From positions 183,762,798 through 183,826,797 of the forward strand of contig NC_134138.1 of the NCBI RefSeq assembly GCF_033958435.1: DNA of 64,000 nucleotides. Direction: 5' to 3'. This DNA comes from Carettochelys insculpta (Eukaryota; Chordata; Testudines; Carettochelyidae). The first letter of the stretch is position 1, and every line of letters starts with the position of its first letter. A model generated the notes under the pieces. That model had not been told where the DNA came from. It worked only from the letters and a program-made list of their open reading frames with translations, and ran no database searches. The translations under genes were made by a program, and so were the position numbers. Of the stretch, positions 1 to 11,500 are shown piece by piece.

Positions 1-678
1 GTAAATAAGGTATAAAGGCATTTTCCCACCATCACATAGGAAATTTGTGGGGTGGGTGGGGAAGGAACTGAACCCAGATTTCCTGTGCCTTAACCTCCAG
101 GGCACTACTCCTCTTGTCTGTTTTTCCTCCTCTCTCACAATTCCCCAAAAAGGACAAGTTTGCACACATTTGGATTTAGAAGTTGGAATGCTAGTGAGCA
201 ACCACAGCTGAGTAAACTGGCTAGGAAATAGTGTCGGAAATCATTTTAAATCATGTCAACTTTTGTCTACAAATGTGAAAAACCATTTATGAAATCCACA
301 CACAAGCCAATAATTTTTCAATTTAATGGACAGTTTCTGCTGAAATAATGGCTAGGACACAAAAGCCCCCCTCCCCCCCACCAAAGTCCTCTTTGTTGTT
401 TTTTCTGCTACACTTTTCTTGCTGCCACTCCAGCTGCATCAAACCATTTCAGGTTTACGTACCCCTGTTTTCTGGACAGCTTTCAGACAGACACTTCCTT
501 TTCTGTATTTTCCAGCGGTTTTGGTCTCTGTAGTTCTTATTTCGTAACTGACCTCCCCAGCCAGCTGTCAAATCCCGTTCTATTGAACATCTACTTTTCA
601 TTCTGAGCCTCTCTTTCCAAATCAAATTCCACTGCTCCCTGTGGCACAGAACTTATAATTCTCTAGAAGATTTAGTCC
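1..678. other. Intron sequence, nothing recognised
   Basis: AT-rich, single-copy-looking sequence that should belong to the SUGCT intron following exon 7. I see no exon, RNA gene or clear repeat here. The short open frame at 348-533 encodes low-complexity residues and has no family resemblance. Confidence 0.5.
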
Positions 679-1249
679 CATGGTGTCCAATAGGCTGTCA
701 GTTTGTCACATGTGGAGAACGGGACAGAGCAATGTGGCGAACGCGGCTTGGTAGAGGCACACACTTAAAGTACCCTCTGTCCCTTGGCGCACACGCTCCG
801 CTACTTGGTGGGAAAAGAGTGGCGGCGGCAGCAGCAGAGATGGCTCCTCCTGCAGCTCAGGGCTGGGCAGCACAGCTCAGGTGACATGGCACAGTTCAGG
901 CGGTGCGGTGTGGCTCTTGGTGCTCGATGCAGCTCGGAGCTGGGCAGAGCAGCTCAGCCAGTACAGCTGGGGGTTGAGCTGGGCGATGTGGCATGGGGCT
1001 ACGCAGCGCAGGTCTTGGTGCTCAGCGCAGATCAGGTCTGGGCTGGGTGGCGCAGCTCAGCTCTCTGGGGCTCAGGTGGCACAGCACAGCCTGGCTTTCA
1101 GCTGGGCAGCTCCAGCAGCACAGCTCCAGTGGCAGCTCTAGTGAGTCACCAGAGGTGGGGGGGTATCCTGCCTGACTGTGGGGGTGGGGGGCACATGGCT
1201 GCTGGGGGGGGGCAGTGCCAATCAGTTCAATTGGTTTTGGACACCACTG
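679..1249. mobile_element. hAT-like non-autonomous element with GC-rich repeated interior
   Basis: The ends are imperfect inverted repeats: CATGGTGTCCAA on the left and TTGGACACCACTG on the right. Terminal CAG/CTG-type ends built on GTGTCCAA suit hAT-type transposons. The interior (about 860-1150) is GC-rich and made of diverged copies of a unit of roughly 95 bases built from CAGCTCAG, GAGCTGGGC and CTTGGTGCTC; compare about 909-956 with about 1006-1060. The 181-residue open frame at 784-1329 runs through this repeat and past the element's end, so I treat it as chance. I could not confirm an 8-bp target duplication. Confidence 0.5.
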
Positions 1250-1814
1250 ATTCAGTCAGTGTCACCTGGATCCTTAAATTTCTTTTATTTAAACAAAATG
1301 TGCATGCTTCATTCAAAACTTTGCTCTGAGGCGAAGATGGGGATGAGGAGTACAGGGAGCACGCTGCTCCTAGGGAGACAGGATTACCACAGCCCTCTCT
1401 GGCTGTAGCAGCTTGGGAACAGGTGAGAAGCACCTCTCCTTGGCTGCTACAGCTGCCAAAGGCACAACTGGGAAAGGGGTGCATAGCCCCTCACTTCTGG
1501 ACAAAGGAAAACAGCCAGCAATGTTCCCATACCCATTGCGGCCAGAGGGAGGGGCGGCTCCCAACCAACCCCTTTAACCTGCCTGGTAATTCTGTCTCTT
1601 TTCTGTATGCTTTTACGAGAAACAACTCCATTTTAAGCACATCCAATTTTCCTGGCAGAACCTAATCCTTACCTTGCTTTAAGTTATGATCAGAGGAAGC
1701 TGTGTACCAAATCTGGTGGTCCTATCTCTTAACATTTAGTAGAAGTTCTTCAACAGACATGGATGCACAAACAAAGTCTCTCAAACACATAGAGTATAAC
1801 AAAGCAAAAAAGCA
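1250..1814. other. Intron sequence, nothing recognised
   Basis: Mixed-composition intron DNA between two repeats. Short frames on both strands lack family resemblance and splice context. No supported feature. Confidence 0.4.
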
Positions 1815-1965
1815 GTACTGTACACTTTAAAGACTAACAAAATATTATAAATTATTATTGTTATAAATCATTTTGTTAGTCTTTAAAGTGCTACATGACT
1901 GCTGTTTTGTTTTGTTAGAATACAGACAAATATGGCTGCCTCGCTGTTGTAACAGTAGATTATTG
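1815..1965. repeat. Foldback repeat with perfect 21-bp stem
   Basis: A perfect 21-bp inverted repeat (1823-1843 with 1870-1890) around an AT-rich loop carries the motif TTGTTAGTCTTTAAAGTG. The following bases (about 1890-1950, including GAATACAGAC and GGCTGCC) match the same dispersed family seen at 24815-24965, 49290-49430 and 53058-53282. This looks like a short non-autonomous foldback transposon copy. I cannot name the family with certainty. Confidence 0.55.
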
Positions 1966-2964
1966 TAATTTTGAAATTTGTCGTTTCATCCTGGTTTTAA
2001 TTCTGTACAGTCTTATTCATTTCATTTACTAAGTACATACAATATCTGGGCCTCTTAATGACTAGCACAAGTGAAATATGGGGACATTCCCAGGTTCTTG
2101 ATGGCTTTTAGTCCTTTTACTTAACATCAGTGGTTTAACAGAATCTATTCTGTTACCCAAATACCAGCCCTCCCTTTGACTCACTGGGAGCGACTAGCTG
2201 AGAGCTCTTGAGATATGGTTGGAGAGTTGGGGACAGATACCTCAGAAATCTTAGCTAACATGAGCATTGGTGGTGACCACCTGTAACAACAGCCTCAAGC
2301 GTGTACAGGGCTTGGGCAGAGTTCAGAACCCTTAGTTTCCACCAGTCACACTTGCACAGTGCAAACTGGCAAACAGGAGGGTGGGGTTTGCACTCCTCAA
2401 AGCAGACAGGAGATATGGCTAGAGGGGGAGTATTACAATATAACACTTATTTGTCATGACCATACAGCACGTGTTGTACAGATTAACCAAGGCAACAGAA
2501 AGACATGGGAAGAACCCCTTACTGTGTAGCATAGGGAGCTTCAGTGTCTGCTGCAGAAAGAGGGGCCCTTCACCGGCTGCAGGCAGAAAAGGTGTGAAAG
2601 GGGATGGAAACCTGCAGCTTTCTTGATCCTAATCCTAAGATTCTACAGGAGAGAGTTAGACGTAACATCCCCTTCATGTCTCCTCTGCCTTTTCAAGCCA
2701 TTTGTTTAGGAATCGTTTTTTACTTATCCTACAATGGAACTTCCATGGGCAGGAGATGCCTGGGTCCCTACTTCAGTTATTTCATAATTAATACAAACGA
2801 CAGCCTCTGCATCAGATATTTTATTCACCACTGAATCCAGGCTGTCTAAGACACTGACAATTTATTGAAACTAATGCTGATTACTGGATCTTTCAATGTC
2901 TCTTTTCATGCACTGAAATACCAAGAGGAGAGACACCTTAGAAATACTTCAGATATGTTACAGG
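1966..2964. other. Intron sequence, nothing recognised
   Basis: No coding exon or RNA gene seen. The part near 2070-2450 has the feel of an old interspersed repeat, but I could not define ends or a family. Confidence 0.35.
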
Positions 2965-3707
2965 ATGTATGGGGTGTCCAGGGAGGGGTGGCACCTCTGG
3001 TGTGGGGACTTGTCGTGTCTCTTCAGGGGCAGTTCGTGCACCTTTGGTGCCCACCTGGCACCCAGCTCTCACCTGTGGCTCCAAGAAGCTGTAGCATGCA
3101 GCAGCCACACCCTGATAAACCGCTTCGACAGGCAGGCTAAACCAGGTGAGGGTAGCCAGCAGGTCTGAAACCTGCAGTGAGATAGGGAATTGCCTATCCC
3201 AGCATGCAAAGTCAGCCTCAGTGGACTGGGCAGATGAGATCAACAGCAAGATCCAACAACCAGGAAGGCAGTTCTGCAATGCTCTGTGGAGAGCGAAGGG
3301 CATGACAAGGCACCAAAGATGGCATGGCCATCCACTGTAGCCTAGGAAGTCCCAGCCATGACGACTTTTCGTACCGCTGGAACCAGGCTTCTGAGGTCGA
3401 GAGAGTGGACCTGCCCCTGTGCAACGGCTTTTCCACTTTAGACATTCTCCCGCGCGGGTTCTTTGCACATTCTCATCACTTCTGTCTACCTCAAAGTCCT
3501 ACGGCGATGGTGGAGGGGCGAAGCGCCAGGTGTAGGTGACCACTGGGAGTCATAGCTCCAAACCTGCATGTAGGCAGCCTGTGGACTTTGGTTGCTCAAC
3601 TCTGACCCCAGGACGACAGAGGAGTTCAGCAGCATCCCAGGCGACTGAGCAGGCCTTTATTGGAACAGCACTGCTCATCCTCAAAATGAAGAAGGGGACT
3701 AGAAAAG

Positions 3708-4727
3708 GTGTCCCAAAAATTGCTCGTCTCAACCAAAATGGCCAGCATGCCACAGCTGGCAGTTTTACCCTCACAGCGGTCGAAAAACAGTGAAAAGATG
3801 ATATTTGCAGTATGGAATGTTTGCACCCTATTGGACAGGGAGAGTGCTATGAGGCCTGAGAGAAGAACAGCCCTCATAGCAAGAGAGCTGGCACATTATA
3901 ACATTGACATAGCCGCCCTGAGCAAGGCCAGACTGGCAAAGGAAGAACCCATCTGCGAAACAATAGGAGATTACACCTTCTTCTGGAAACGCAGGCCAGA
4001 AAATGAAGACAGAATCTACGGAGTGGGACTTGCCATCAAGACATCACTTCTGCACCAGCTTCCTCACCTACCAACTTGCAGCAGTGAGTGTCTGATCAAG
4101 CTCTGCTTCCCCCTCAACACCTCTCGCCACATTACAGTCATCAGCACTTACACCCCCACATTGACTAGCAGCGACAAAGCAAAAGAAAGTTTCTATGAGG
4201 ACCTTGACCATCTCTTGAAAGCAACTCCTCCTAGTGACAAGCTTCTCCTGTTGGGTGACTCCAACACCAGGGTCGACAAGGACTGTAGGACCTGGAAAGG
4301 GGTGCTGGGGCATCGTGGTGTTGGTAAGATGAATGCCAATGGCCGCCTTCTGCTGAGCTTGTGTGCAGAAAACGACCTGATGATTACCAACACTCTCTTC
4401 AGGCAAGCCAATAAATACAAGACCAGATGGATGCAGCCGAGATCAAAACAGTGGCACCAGACTGACTATGTCATCAGTCACAGGCAGGACATTCAAGATG
4501 TTAAGATCACCAGGGCCATGCGGGGAGCTGAGTGCTGGACTGATCCTAGACTCATCAGATCAGTCCTTATGCTGCACATCACGCCACTGCACCGCAAGAA
4601 ATTCAAGGTTGTCAGACCCTCCTTCAACATCAGGAAGCTGCAACATACTGGTCATCGTGAGAAATTCGCAGCCTGCCTTAATGAAGTGCTGATGTCCCAC
4701 GGACCTCTGACTGGAGACCCAACATAA
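3708..4727 (+). pseudogene. LINE endonuclease domain, degraded
   Basis: A 339-codon open stretch with the order expected for an exonuclease-endonuclease-phosphatase fold. WNVCTL is near residue 30. LLLGDSNTRVDKD carries the catalytic Asp/Asn pair, and QTDYVISHR follows. The C-terminal motif that normally reads Asp-His (SDH-like) is TDPRLI here, so the catalytic His is replaced by Pro (codon 4545-4547). It would nick target DNA if intact. The stop at 4725 is in frame with the following segment, so it interrupts one long ancestral protein rather than ending it. First Met chosen by the track only; the ancestral start is uncertain. Confidence 0.8.
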
Positions 4728-4751
4728 AAGTGGGACCAGTTCAAAACCCTG

Positions 4752-6151
4752 GTGATGGAGTCAGCCAAGTCAACACTAGGACTGAAAAAGAGAGTTCACC
4801 AACACTGGTTTGATGAAAATGATGAGGCCATCATGAAGATCTTAGAGGAAAACAGATCACTTTTCCGCTATGGCAAAACAATCAGTCCTCAATCTCCAAA
4901 CGTGATCGTTTCAAACACCTTCAGAGCCAGGTGCAAAAGGCACTTCACAAAATGCAAGATGAGTGGTGGGAGAGTAAATCTGATAAAGTCCAATACTACG
5001 CTGACACCAAGAACTCCAAGATGTTCTTCAGTGCTATCACAGCTATATATGGACCTTCAAAGCCAAGTACTACACCTCTCCTGTCTGCAGATGGCAACAC
5101 CCTTCTGAGGGAGAAGAACAGCATCAACAATAGGTGGAGAGAGCACTTCAGCAACCTTCTCAACAGACCCTCCATTGTCAACCCTTTGACCCTAGACCAG
5201 ATCCCTGAGAAACCCACAACAGACAGTCTTGATCTGCCCCCTACAGTGGATGAGGTCAAAAAGGCAATCAGCCAGACCAGCTCTGGCAAAGCCCCTGGGA
5301 TGGACGGTATCCCTGCTGAAATTTTCAAAGCGGCAGAACAAGTGTCACTTGAAGTCTTTCACAACATCTTGATCGGCCTCTAGGAAGAAGACATGCTCAA
5401 AGACATTAAGGATGCCACAATCACCTCACTCTTCAAGAACAAAGGCAACAAAGCTGACTGTGGAAATTACCAGGGCATCTCCCTTCTCTGTACTGCTGGG
5501 AAGATCTTGGCTCAAGTCATCCTCAACTGTCTGGTCACCAGCATCTCAGAGGACAACTTACCACAGGCACAGTGTGGTTTTTGCCCAGGCTGCAGCACGA
5601 TTAACATGATCTTTGCTGTTTGTCAGGTCCAGGAAAAGTGCATAGAGCAGAACTTGGATCTGTACGCTATCTTTATAGACCTAACTAAGGCGTTTGACAC
5701 CATCAACAGAGAAGCCCTGTGGATTATCCTGTCAAAATGTGGCTGCCCAAGAAGATTCATTAACCTCATACACCTCTTCCACAATGACATGACTGCCTTT
5801 GTTCTTTCAAATGGCGAGTCCTCAGATCCATTTGAGATATACAATGGTGTGAAGCAAGGGTGAGTGCTGGGCCCAATGTTATTCAACCTCTTTTTCACGT
5901 GTGTCCTCAACCACACAGTTAGGGACCTGGACCACGGAGTCTACATAAAATACAGACTTGATGGATCACTCTTCGACCTTCGTCGTCTGAATGCTAAAAC
6001 CAAGACGCTTGAGAGACTCATCCTTGAAGCCCTTTTTGCTGATGACCGTGCACTTATGGCACACAAGGAATCTGATCTCCAGCTCATTGTCAACAAGTTT
6101 GCTGATGTCACTCGCGTCTTTGGTTTGACTATCAGCCTAGGAAACACCTAG
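4752..6151 (+). pseudogene. LINE reverse transcriptase domain, degraded
   Basis: Recognisable as a non-LTR reverse transcriptase in pieces: 4752-5108, a frameshift, 4931-5383, a stop, 5393-5863, a stop, then 5864-6151. Motifs in order are SGKAPGMDGIPAEIF (about 5281-5325), GNYQGISLL, QCGFCPGCST, FIDLTKAFDT with the first catalytic Asp at 5678-5680, NGVKQG followed by a TGA where Cys is usual (5861), and FADD at 6035-6046 with both Asp present. The catalytic aspartates therefore survive while the frame does not. After 6151 the homology continues (EYLGSVIANDGS near 6238) in another frame. Confidence 0.82.
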
Positions 6152-6437
6152 GTACTGTTTCAACCTGCTCCAGGATCTGCTGTTCTAATCGCTTCAATCT
6201 TTATTGGAGAAACAGAGTTAAAAAACAGTAAAGGAGTTCGAGTACCTTGGCAGTGTGATAGCCAATGATGGCTCCCTTGACAAATAAATCAATGCCAGAG
6301 TCTGCCAGGCCAGCTGGGCAATAGGATGTCTGAGAGTGCAAATGTTGAATCAGCACAATATCTGACAGTCCACTAAACTGAAAGTATACAAGGCTGTAGT
6401 CCTGACCGGTCTCCTGTATGGCTGCAAAACCTGGACC

Positions 6438-6968
6438 TTGCACAGAAAACTTATAAAACTGCTGGAGTGCTTCCACACATGCAGCCTGGGGTCAATACTG
6501 CACATTCAATGGCAGGACAGAGTTACGAACCCAGAAGTCCTGGACAGAGCAGGAACCATGAGCGTCGAAGCCATGACTCTGAAAGCCCAGCTTCGCTGGA
6601 CAGGGCATGTCATACGAATGGAGGAGTCAAGAATCCCCAAGCAACTGCTCTATGGTGAACTTTCCCAGGGCAAAAGGAATCAAGGTAGGCCTCGCAAAAG
6701 ATATAAAGACTGCGTGAAGGCCAACATTGCTCATGCTAGTTTAAAACCAGATCAGCTAGAGCAGCACGCAAAAGACCAAACAGGCTGGCGTGCTCTCATA
6801 CGACACGCGTATGACAACTTTGAAGAGCAGCAACGCATACACCTCATTGATGCTCGTGAGAGGAAGAAAGCAACAGCAGCAGCCGCACCAACGGAGCCAG
6901 GACAATTCCCTTGCCCCCACTGTGAATGCCCATGCCGTTCAAAGCTTGGATTCCTCAGCCACATGTGA
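6438..6968 (+). pseudogene. LINE C-terminal domain with zinc-finger-like end
   Basis: A 176-codon frame continuing the LINE: WQDRVTNPEVLDRAG, LRWTGHVIRM, IPKQLLYGELSQGKRNQG and RKRYKDCVKAN are hallmarks of the post-RT region of this LINE group. It ends in a Cys-rich segment (FPCPHCECPCRSKLGFLSHM). The TGA at 6966-6968 falls inside the finger just before VH, probably a CGA to TGA change at a CpG, so the last His is cut off. Confidence 0.78.
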
Positions 6969-7044
6969 GTCCACAACCGATGAGCCTGTGCAAGCTCAAG
7001 ATGTCATTGTCGGACATGACAGACTACCTACAGAATACATGTCA

Positions 7045-7374
7045 CAGGAAACTCTTAATGTCCAGCACTCTATTATCCAGACCTCTCAATAACTGGCATT
7101 TTAACTATAAATAAATTTTAATTATATTTTCTATAAACACAGAATAGTGAAAGCTAATACAAATAAATACAGCAAATACAGAAAATACAGAATAAGTTTA
7201 TAGAGTACAATGGTAAATGAAGTCGTCCGCATACATTTTTGTTTTTTTCTTAATATCTAATCTTATTTTTCTTTGGTGTTATGCATTGGTAGGTATACAT
7301 CTCTATTGTCCAGAATATTCGAACGTCCAGCAATCTCCCAGTCCTGGGGCTGCCAAATAGGAAAGAGTTTACTG
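7045..7374 (-). mobile_element. pogo/Tigger-like MITE, copy 1
   Basis: About 330 bp. In minus orientation it starts CAGTAAACTCTTTCC and ends in the inverse of CAGGAAACTCTTAATG. The interior matches the copies at 21838-22158 and 43495-43815, for example the GGACTGGGAGATTGC segment and the AACTGGCATTTTAAC segment. Terminal CAG...CTG is typical of pogo-like Tc1/mariner elements. The TA target bases present at the other two copies are not conserved here. It sits directly against the 3' end of the upstream LINE. Confidence 0.7.
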
Positions 7375-7534
7375 TTCTTAAATGCCTTTCTTTTGTTTAA
7401 GATTTTGAATGTGACATTAAGGCCCTTCACTCCAGAATTCTCTTCTATTTGTATACATTCCATATATACACATCAAGAACCCAAGGTCACTTTGTAGCTT
7501 AAATCTAGATTCTATATTTTATATACCAATTCTA

Positions 7535-8242
7535 AGGCTATGTCTACATTAGAGCATAAATTCTGTTTTGATGGAGTTATGTTAATTTTATAATGTACAC
7601 ATCTTCACTACAAATATCATTAGATTGAGTTTAAGGTCCAAAGGTTGACTTTCCTATTCCAGCTTTATCACGAGGAGTTCAAATTCAAATTTACAAGGTC
7701 AACTTAATTCTAGCGTAGACACAGCTTTATTTAATCTGATTTTATTGGCCTCTAGAAGTATCCCACAACAACCCTAATGTGTCCATTCCCACCATCACTT
7801 TCACCTCCGCTGCTCTGCAGGAGAGCAGGAATTAGGAAGCAGGAATCAGCCCAGGCTGTCTGGCTCAACCCCCTCCCCACCATCCAGGTGCCAGGCTCTC
7901 CGACTTCACCACCACCACCATTTGGCAGTTTGTTTTCAATGGGAGTGGGGAGTGAGGGCAATACTCTCTGGGATGACAACATCAGACACCCACAACCACA
8001 TGTGGTGTACTTTTTCCCGTAACACACTGGTACAGATATCCAGAATGCAATGGAGGTGCAGGAACTGTATGATAGGTGCCTACAATGCCCTGCTGACGGA
8101 GTCCAGCTTAGCAAAGGTAATGGGGACACTTTATATCGACTTTCTAAACATGTGTAGACACTCACCATAGACTTTAAAAAATTTAATGGTATAAAGTCAA
8201 CTTTAATAAATTTGACTTTATTTCCTAGTGCAGACACAGCCT
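7535..8242. mobile_element. MITE with GTCTACA-type termini, copy a
   Basis: Terminal inverted repeats AGGCTATGTCTACATTAG on the left and CTAGTGCAGACACAGCCT on the right match at most positions. Interior blocks (GTATCCCACAA near 7759, and the segment about 7900-8100 with AATGCCCTG) recur in the elements at 18118-18898 and 49507-49851. Long AAATTTGAATT-like tracts adjoin both ends. Target duplication not evident. Non-autonomous DNA transposon; superfamily not proven, hAT-like ends possible. Confidence 0.7.
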
Positions 8243-8468
8243 AAATGCCAGGCTTTTTCCCAGTATTGTCCTTTTATACAATGTCTCTTCGTCAAGCGAT
8301 TTACATTTCTCACTCACTCTTCCATCTTAAATTAAAGCTTAAATTTCATTTTTCTAGCTACCATCCTCCTTAATTGTTTTTATTTCTACAGGCCATTTTA
8401 TTACATACAACATAAAGCTTCATTGCACAGGAAAAGTTCTTTACTATATTTACAATAAAGTTAAGTAC

Positions 8469-8560
8469 CTCCGGCCCTGTGATATGCATAAGACCAGAAG
8501 CAGCCGCTGCAACAGAGTCATAACCTGCTCGCTGAAACGTTGGACCAGTCTGACCATAAC
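8469..8560 (-). CDS. SUGCT: SUGCT exon (probably exon 7)
   Basis: 92 bases. The acceptor is a T-rich tract ending TTTTTAG at 8561-8562 and the donor is GTACTT from 8468. The first two bases complete the Gly codon begun by the previous exon, then 30 codons follow, starting [16 protein letters not shown] and ending [10 protein letters not shown]. The family motif G-Y/F-G-x-x-GP...GYD contributes to the CoA-binding part of class III transferases. The donor leaves phase 0, and the next family residues (NGDPVRPG) should start the following exon below position 8469; I do not see it in 1-8468. Confidence 0.95.
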
Positions 8561-11500
8561 CTAAAAACAAAAAGAATTATTTAAAACACAATCCATGATG
8601 CACACCACAGAAATACAGTTTACTAGTTAGGGAAGGGGAAAAAATGTAAAATAAAATGTCTCATGTTTATATATATATATGATATCTAGGTGGGGTGACC
8701 ATACCTCTCCAGGTCAAATACAGGACAGGGGGATGAGCTAGTGTCCTGCCCAAAACAGGACAGATTGTCACCCCACCAGTCAGGTGTTGGCTTCCCTCTG
8801 GGGGATGCAACATTGCCGGAGAGGGGTGCGTGCTGGCTGCAGCACCTTTTGGCTTCCCCAAGCACAGGGAGTCAGGCTGCAGCCGCACTGCACCAGTTGG
8901 GCTCCAGCTCCCCCTAGTACTGGGGAGTCAGGAGCCAGGCACTAGCCCCGCTGGCCCCGCTCTGGCTTCCCCAAGCTATGGGGAGCCAGATCCGGTCAGC
9001 GGTGCCAGTGTCCTCCCAGGCCCTGGCAGTTCGGGAGCCGCCACACCACTCAGACTCTGGCTCCCCCAAGCAGCAGGGAGCCAGGCAGCAGCCATGCTGC
9101 TCAGGCTCAGGCTCTGGCTCCCCTGAGCACTGGGAAACCAGGCAGCAGCCACGCCGGTCCAGCTCTGGCTTCCCCAAGCCACAGGGAGCAGGATCTGGGC
9201 CAGCAGCACCAGTGCACTCCTGACTCCTCCCAGGAGAAGGGAGCTGGGAACCTGGCAGAAGCCATGCTAGTCAGGCTCCAACTCCCCACCGCGCAGGGAG
9301 CCAGGAGCCAGCAAATATGGGGCAATTAGCCCCTTTTCAGAAACAGATCAGGACACCTTCCTGGCGCCCGAAATACCAGGCTGTCCCAGCCAATACGGGA
9401 CAGACTGTCACCCTATGTCTAGGTTACGCTGACAAGAAAGAAAAAAAGAAAGAAATACTGCAGTCTTGTATTTTCATATACTTCACTTCCTATACTTCAA
9501 TCTGTATACAATCCCTTCACGGTTCCACCAATAACAAATTCACACCCACGCCTCCCAACCAGCGTGGTACTAGTGGCACAAAAACTCTGTGTGGACCAAA
9601 ATGAATTGTTCCTTCCATAAATGCTGATGAGAGATCCCTGACTAACTTCTGTGGAAGCTTAAATTGCCACTGATCCACAAGGACTTCTACCAGCTTCCTT
9701 ACAACCAGCTTCTTCCAGATGCATTAGCTCCTCTGCTATTGCCTCTGGCCAGAATGAGGTAAGTCACTTGCAGAGAAGCAACCTGGAGTAGAGAATGCCA
9801 CTAGGGACTCCTCCCTTCCAATCCCACCTCTAACACTGACTCCATTTGTGGCCTTAATCAAGTTACAACCTTGCTATCTTAGTTTCCACATCCATGAAGT
9901 GGCAATTGCAATACTTTTGATTAGATAGCCTTTTCAAAAACCCACAAAGATACTAAAATTCAGAGACTGTACTCAACTGTCATTTCATTCAAATTGTGCT
10001 GTGAAAAAAAAAATTTTTTATTGTTTGTATCTAATCACAGATGGCAGCATAAGCAAGTTTCCTGCAGGAGGAGACTAGGAGGACATGAAAAGCTGGGAAG
10101 CTCATTTGCTCTTCCCCCAACCCCCCCACCCTCCCAAAAATACTCCCACACTTTTATTTTAAGAAAAACAAACATGTTCTTTCTGGATATAAGGACTCAC
10201 AATTTTTCACAATGCAATGACAGACTCCAGTGATAAGTACTGTTATCTCCTAAACAGTAGCATCAACATCATTTCAATGTGTTTGGGTCTACTTCAAAAA
10301 CAAAAGACCTTGCTCAATAGAAAAACACTCAAAACAACAATAAGTTACTGAACAGTGAAACACAGTGAAATAAGTGAGCAATTATGAAGACCAAAAAGGA
10401 CTGGCCTCAGTTGTTAACAAAGAACAGACATCCCAACAAGTCTATTCATATAAATGTTTTCACAAACAGGAAGCATCTGAAAATTAAACATTTAGGAGGT
10501 AGAACAAAACAACCATAACCACTCCTTACAATGTTATTCTGATGAGGACAAATGCTCGTCCCTCAAACTATTCCTTCTGCACTTTTCAGTCACGAGCGAA
10601 GTTATTTTTTTTAAGTTTTCTAATATCCTTCATATGATAGAATATATATTATAAAGTTCTCCCAATTTATTTTACACCTATAATTTGATTTCAAAACATT
10701 GCTCAGTGCTATGTGCTGGTTGCAAGGTTAAAACGAGCTGGTGCCATGTGAACTTTAACTAGCTGAAAAATATTACAGTAAAACAGGAATGTGAGTAAAA
10801 AATTATATTTTGGACTTGAATTTACTTCACTTGAAACTGCTAACACCAGTATATAGCCAAAATTCATTTTGGTGGTAGGAGGTTGAACAAGTGACACAAC
10901 ATCGGAGGTTAGAAAAAGAGACAGTTAGAGGTATCCCAGCCTTGAAAGTTAAGGGACAAATAACTAATTGTAAGGTTAAAAGATCTAATTTTCTCTCTCT
11001 AGAAACAAAAGAGACAATTAGTACATGTTTTTGGCCCAGTTAACTACACAGATCACAAACAAATGAGGATTTAGCCACAAGTTTGAACAAATGTGGGTGT
11101 TTGATCATGTGCCCATACAGGAAATAGTTTTTTTAAAATGTTCAGAGGCATTTTTTCTCCCAAGTTGGGGCACACATCTGAGAAGAACTCATAGCATATG
11201 TGCATCATCAACTCGGTCTTGTGCTTGCCCAAATACCCAATGCACATTTCCGCTCAACTTCAGCACATGCACAAATACATACAAAGACAACTATACATGC
11301 TTATCTCTGAAAATAGGTTCCAAGTTATTATATACCAACTTGAATGGGCAAAGTTTAGACATATTACATTTGTTCTAAGCATTGAACATGTCAATTACAT
11401 TTATTTTGTTTTGTGCATACGGCGGGGTTGGAACAGGTAGGTTTATAAATTACATATAATAATTTAGGGAATTCCTAGCTGCACAACTACTGAAATATTT

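Larger units (their letters stand above)
2965..7044 (+). mobile_element. Decayed non-LTR retrotransposon (APE, RT and C-terminal zinc finger)
   Basis: About 4.1 kb of sense-strand LINE. A likely 5' untranslated region (about 2965-3700) precedes an apurinic-endonuclease-like domain (3708-4727). A reverse transcriptase follows (4752-6151, with motif A FIDLTKAFD at about 5672-5698 and FADD at 6035-6046), then a C-terminal domain (6438-6968) ending in a CxxC...H zinc-finger-like segment. The reading frame is broken by in-frame stops (4725, 5381, 5861, 6149, 6966) and frameshifts (about 4880-4930, 6225-6235), so it is dead. The family resembles APE-type LINEs common in fish, sharks and turtles; I leave the clade unassigned. 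Both ends are approximate. The 3' end is abutted by a MITE and no target duplication was found. Confidence 0.85.

Noticed and set aside
784..1329. 181-residue open frame on the plus strand
   Set aside because: Runs through a GC-rich tandem repeat inside a transposon-like unit and past its border; overlapping frames are also open; no domain.
2938..3468. 176-residue minus-strand frame
   Set aside because: Antisense to the 5' leader of the sense-strand LINE; no recognised motif.
3708..7000. LINE coding pieces as host genes
   Set aside because: Motifs are those of a retrotransposon and the frame is broken repeatedly.
1..8468. SUGCT exon 8 (catalytic Asp exon)
   Set aside because: No minus-strand match to the NGDPVRPG or MTDLATG-like segment seen; it probably lies outside the window.
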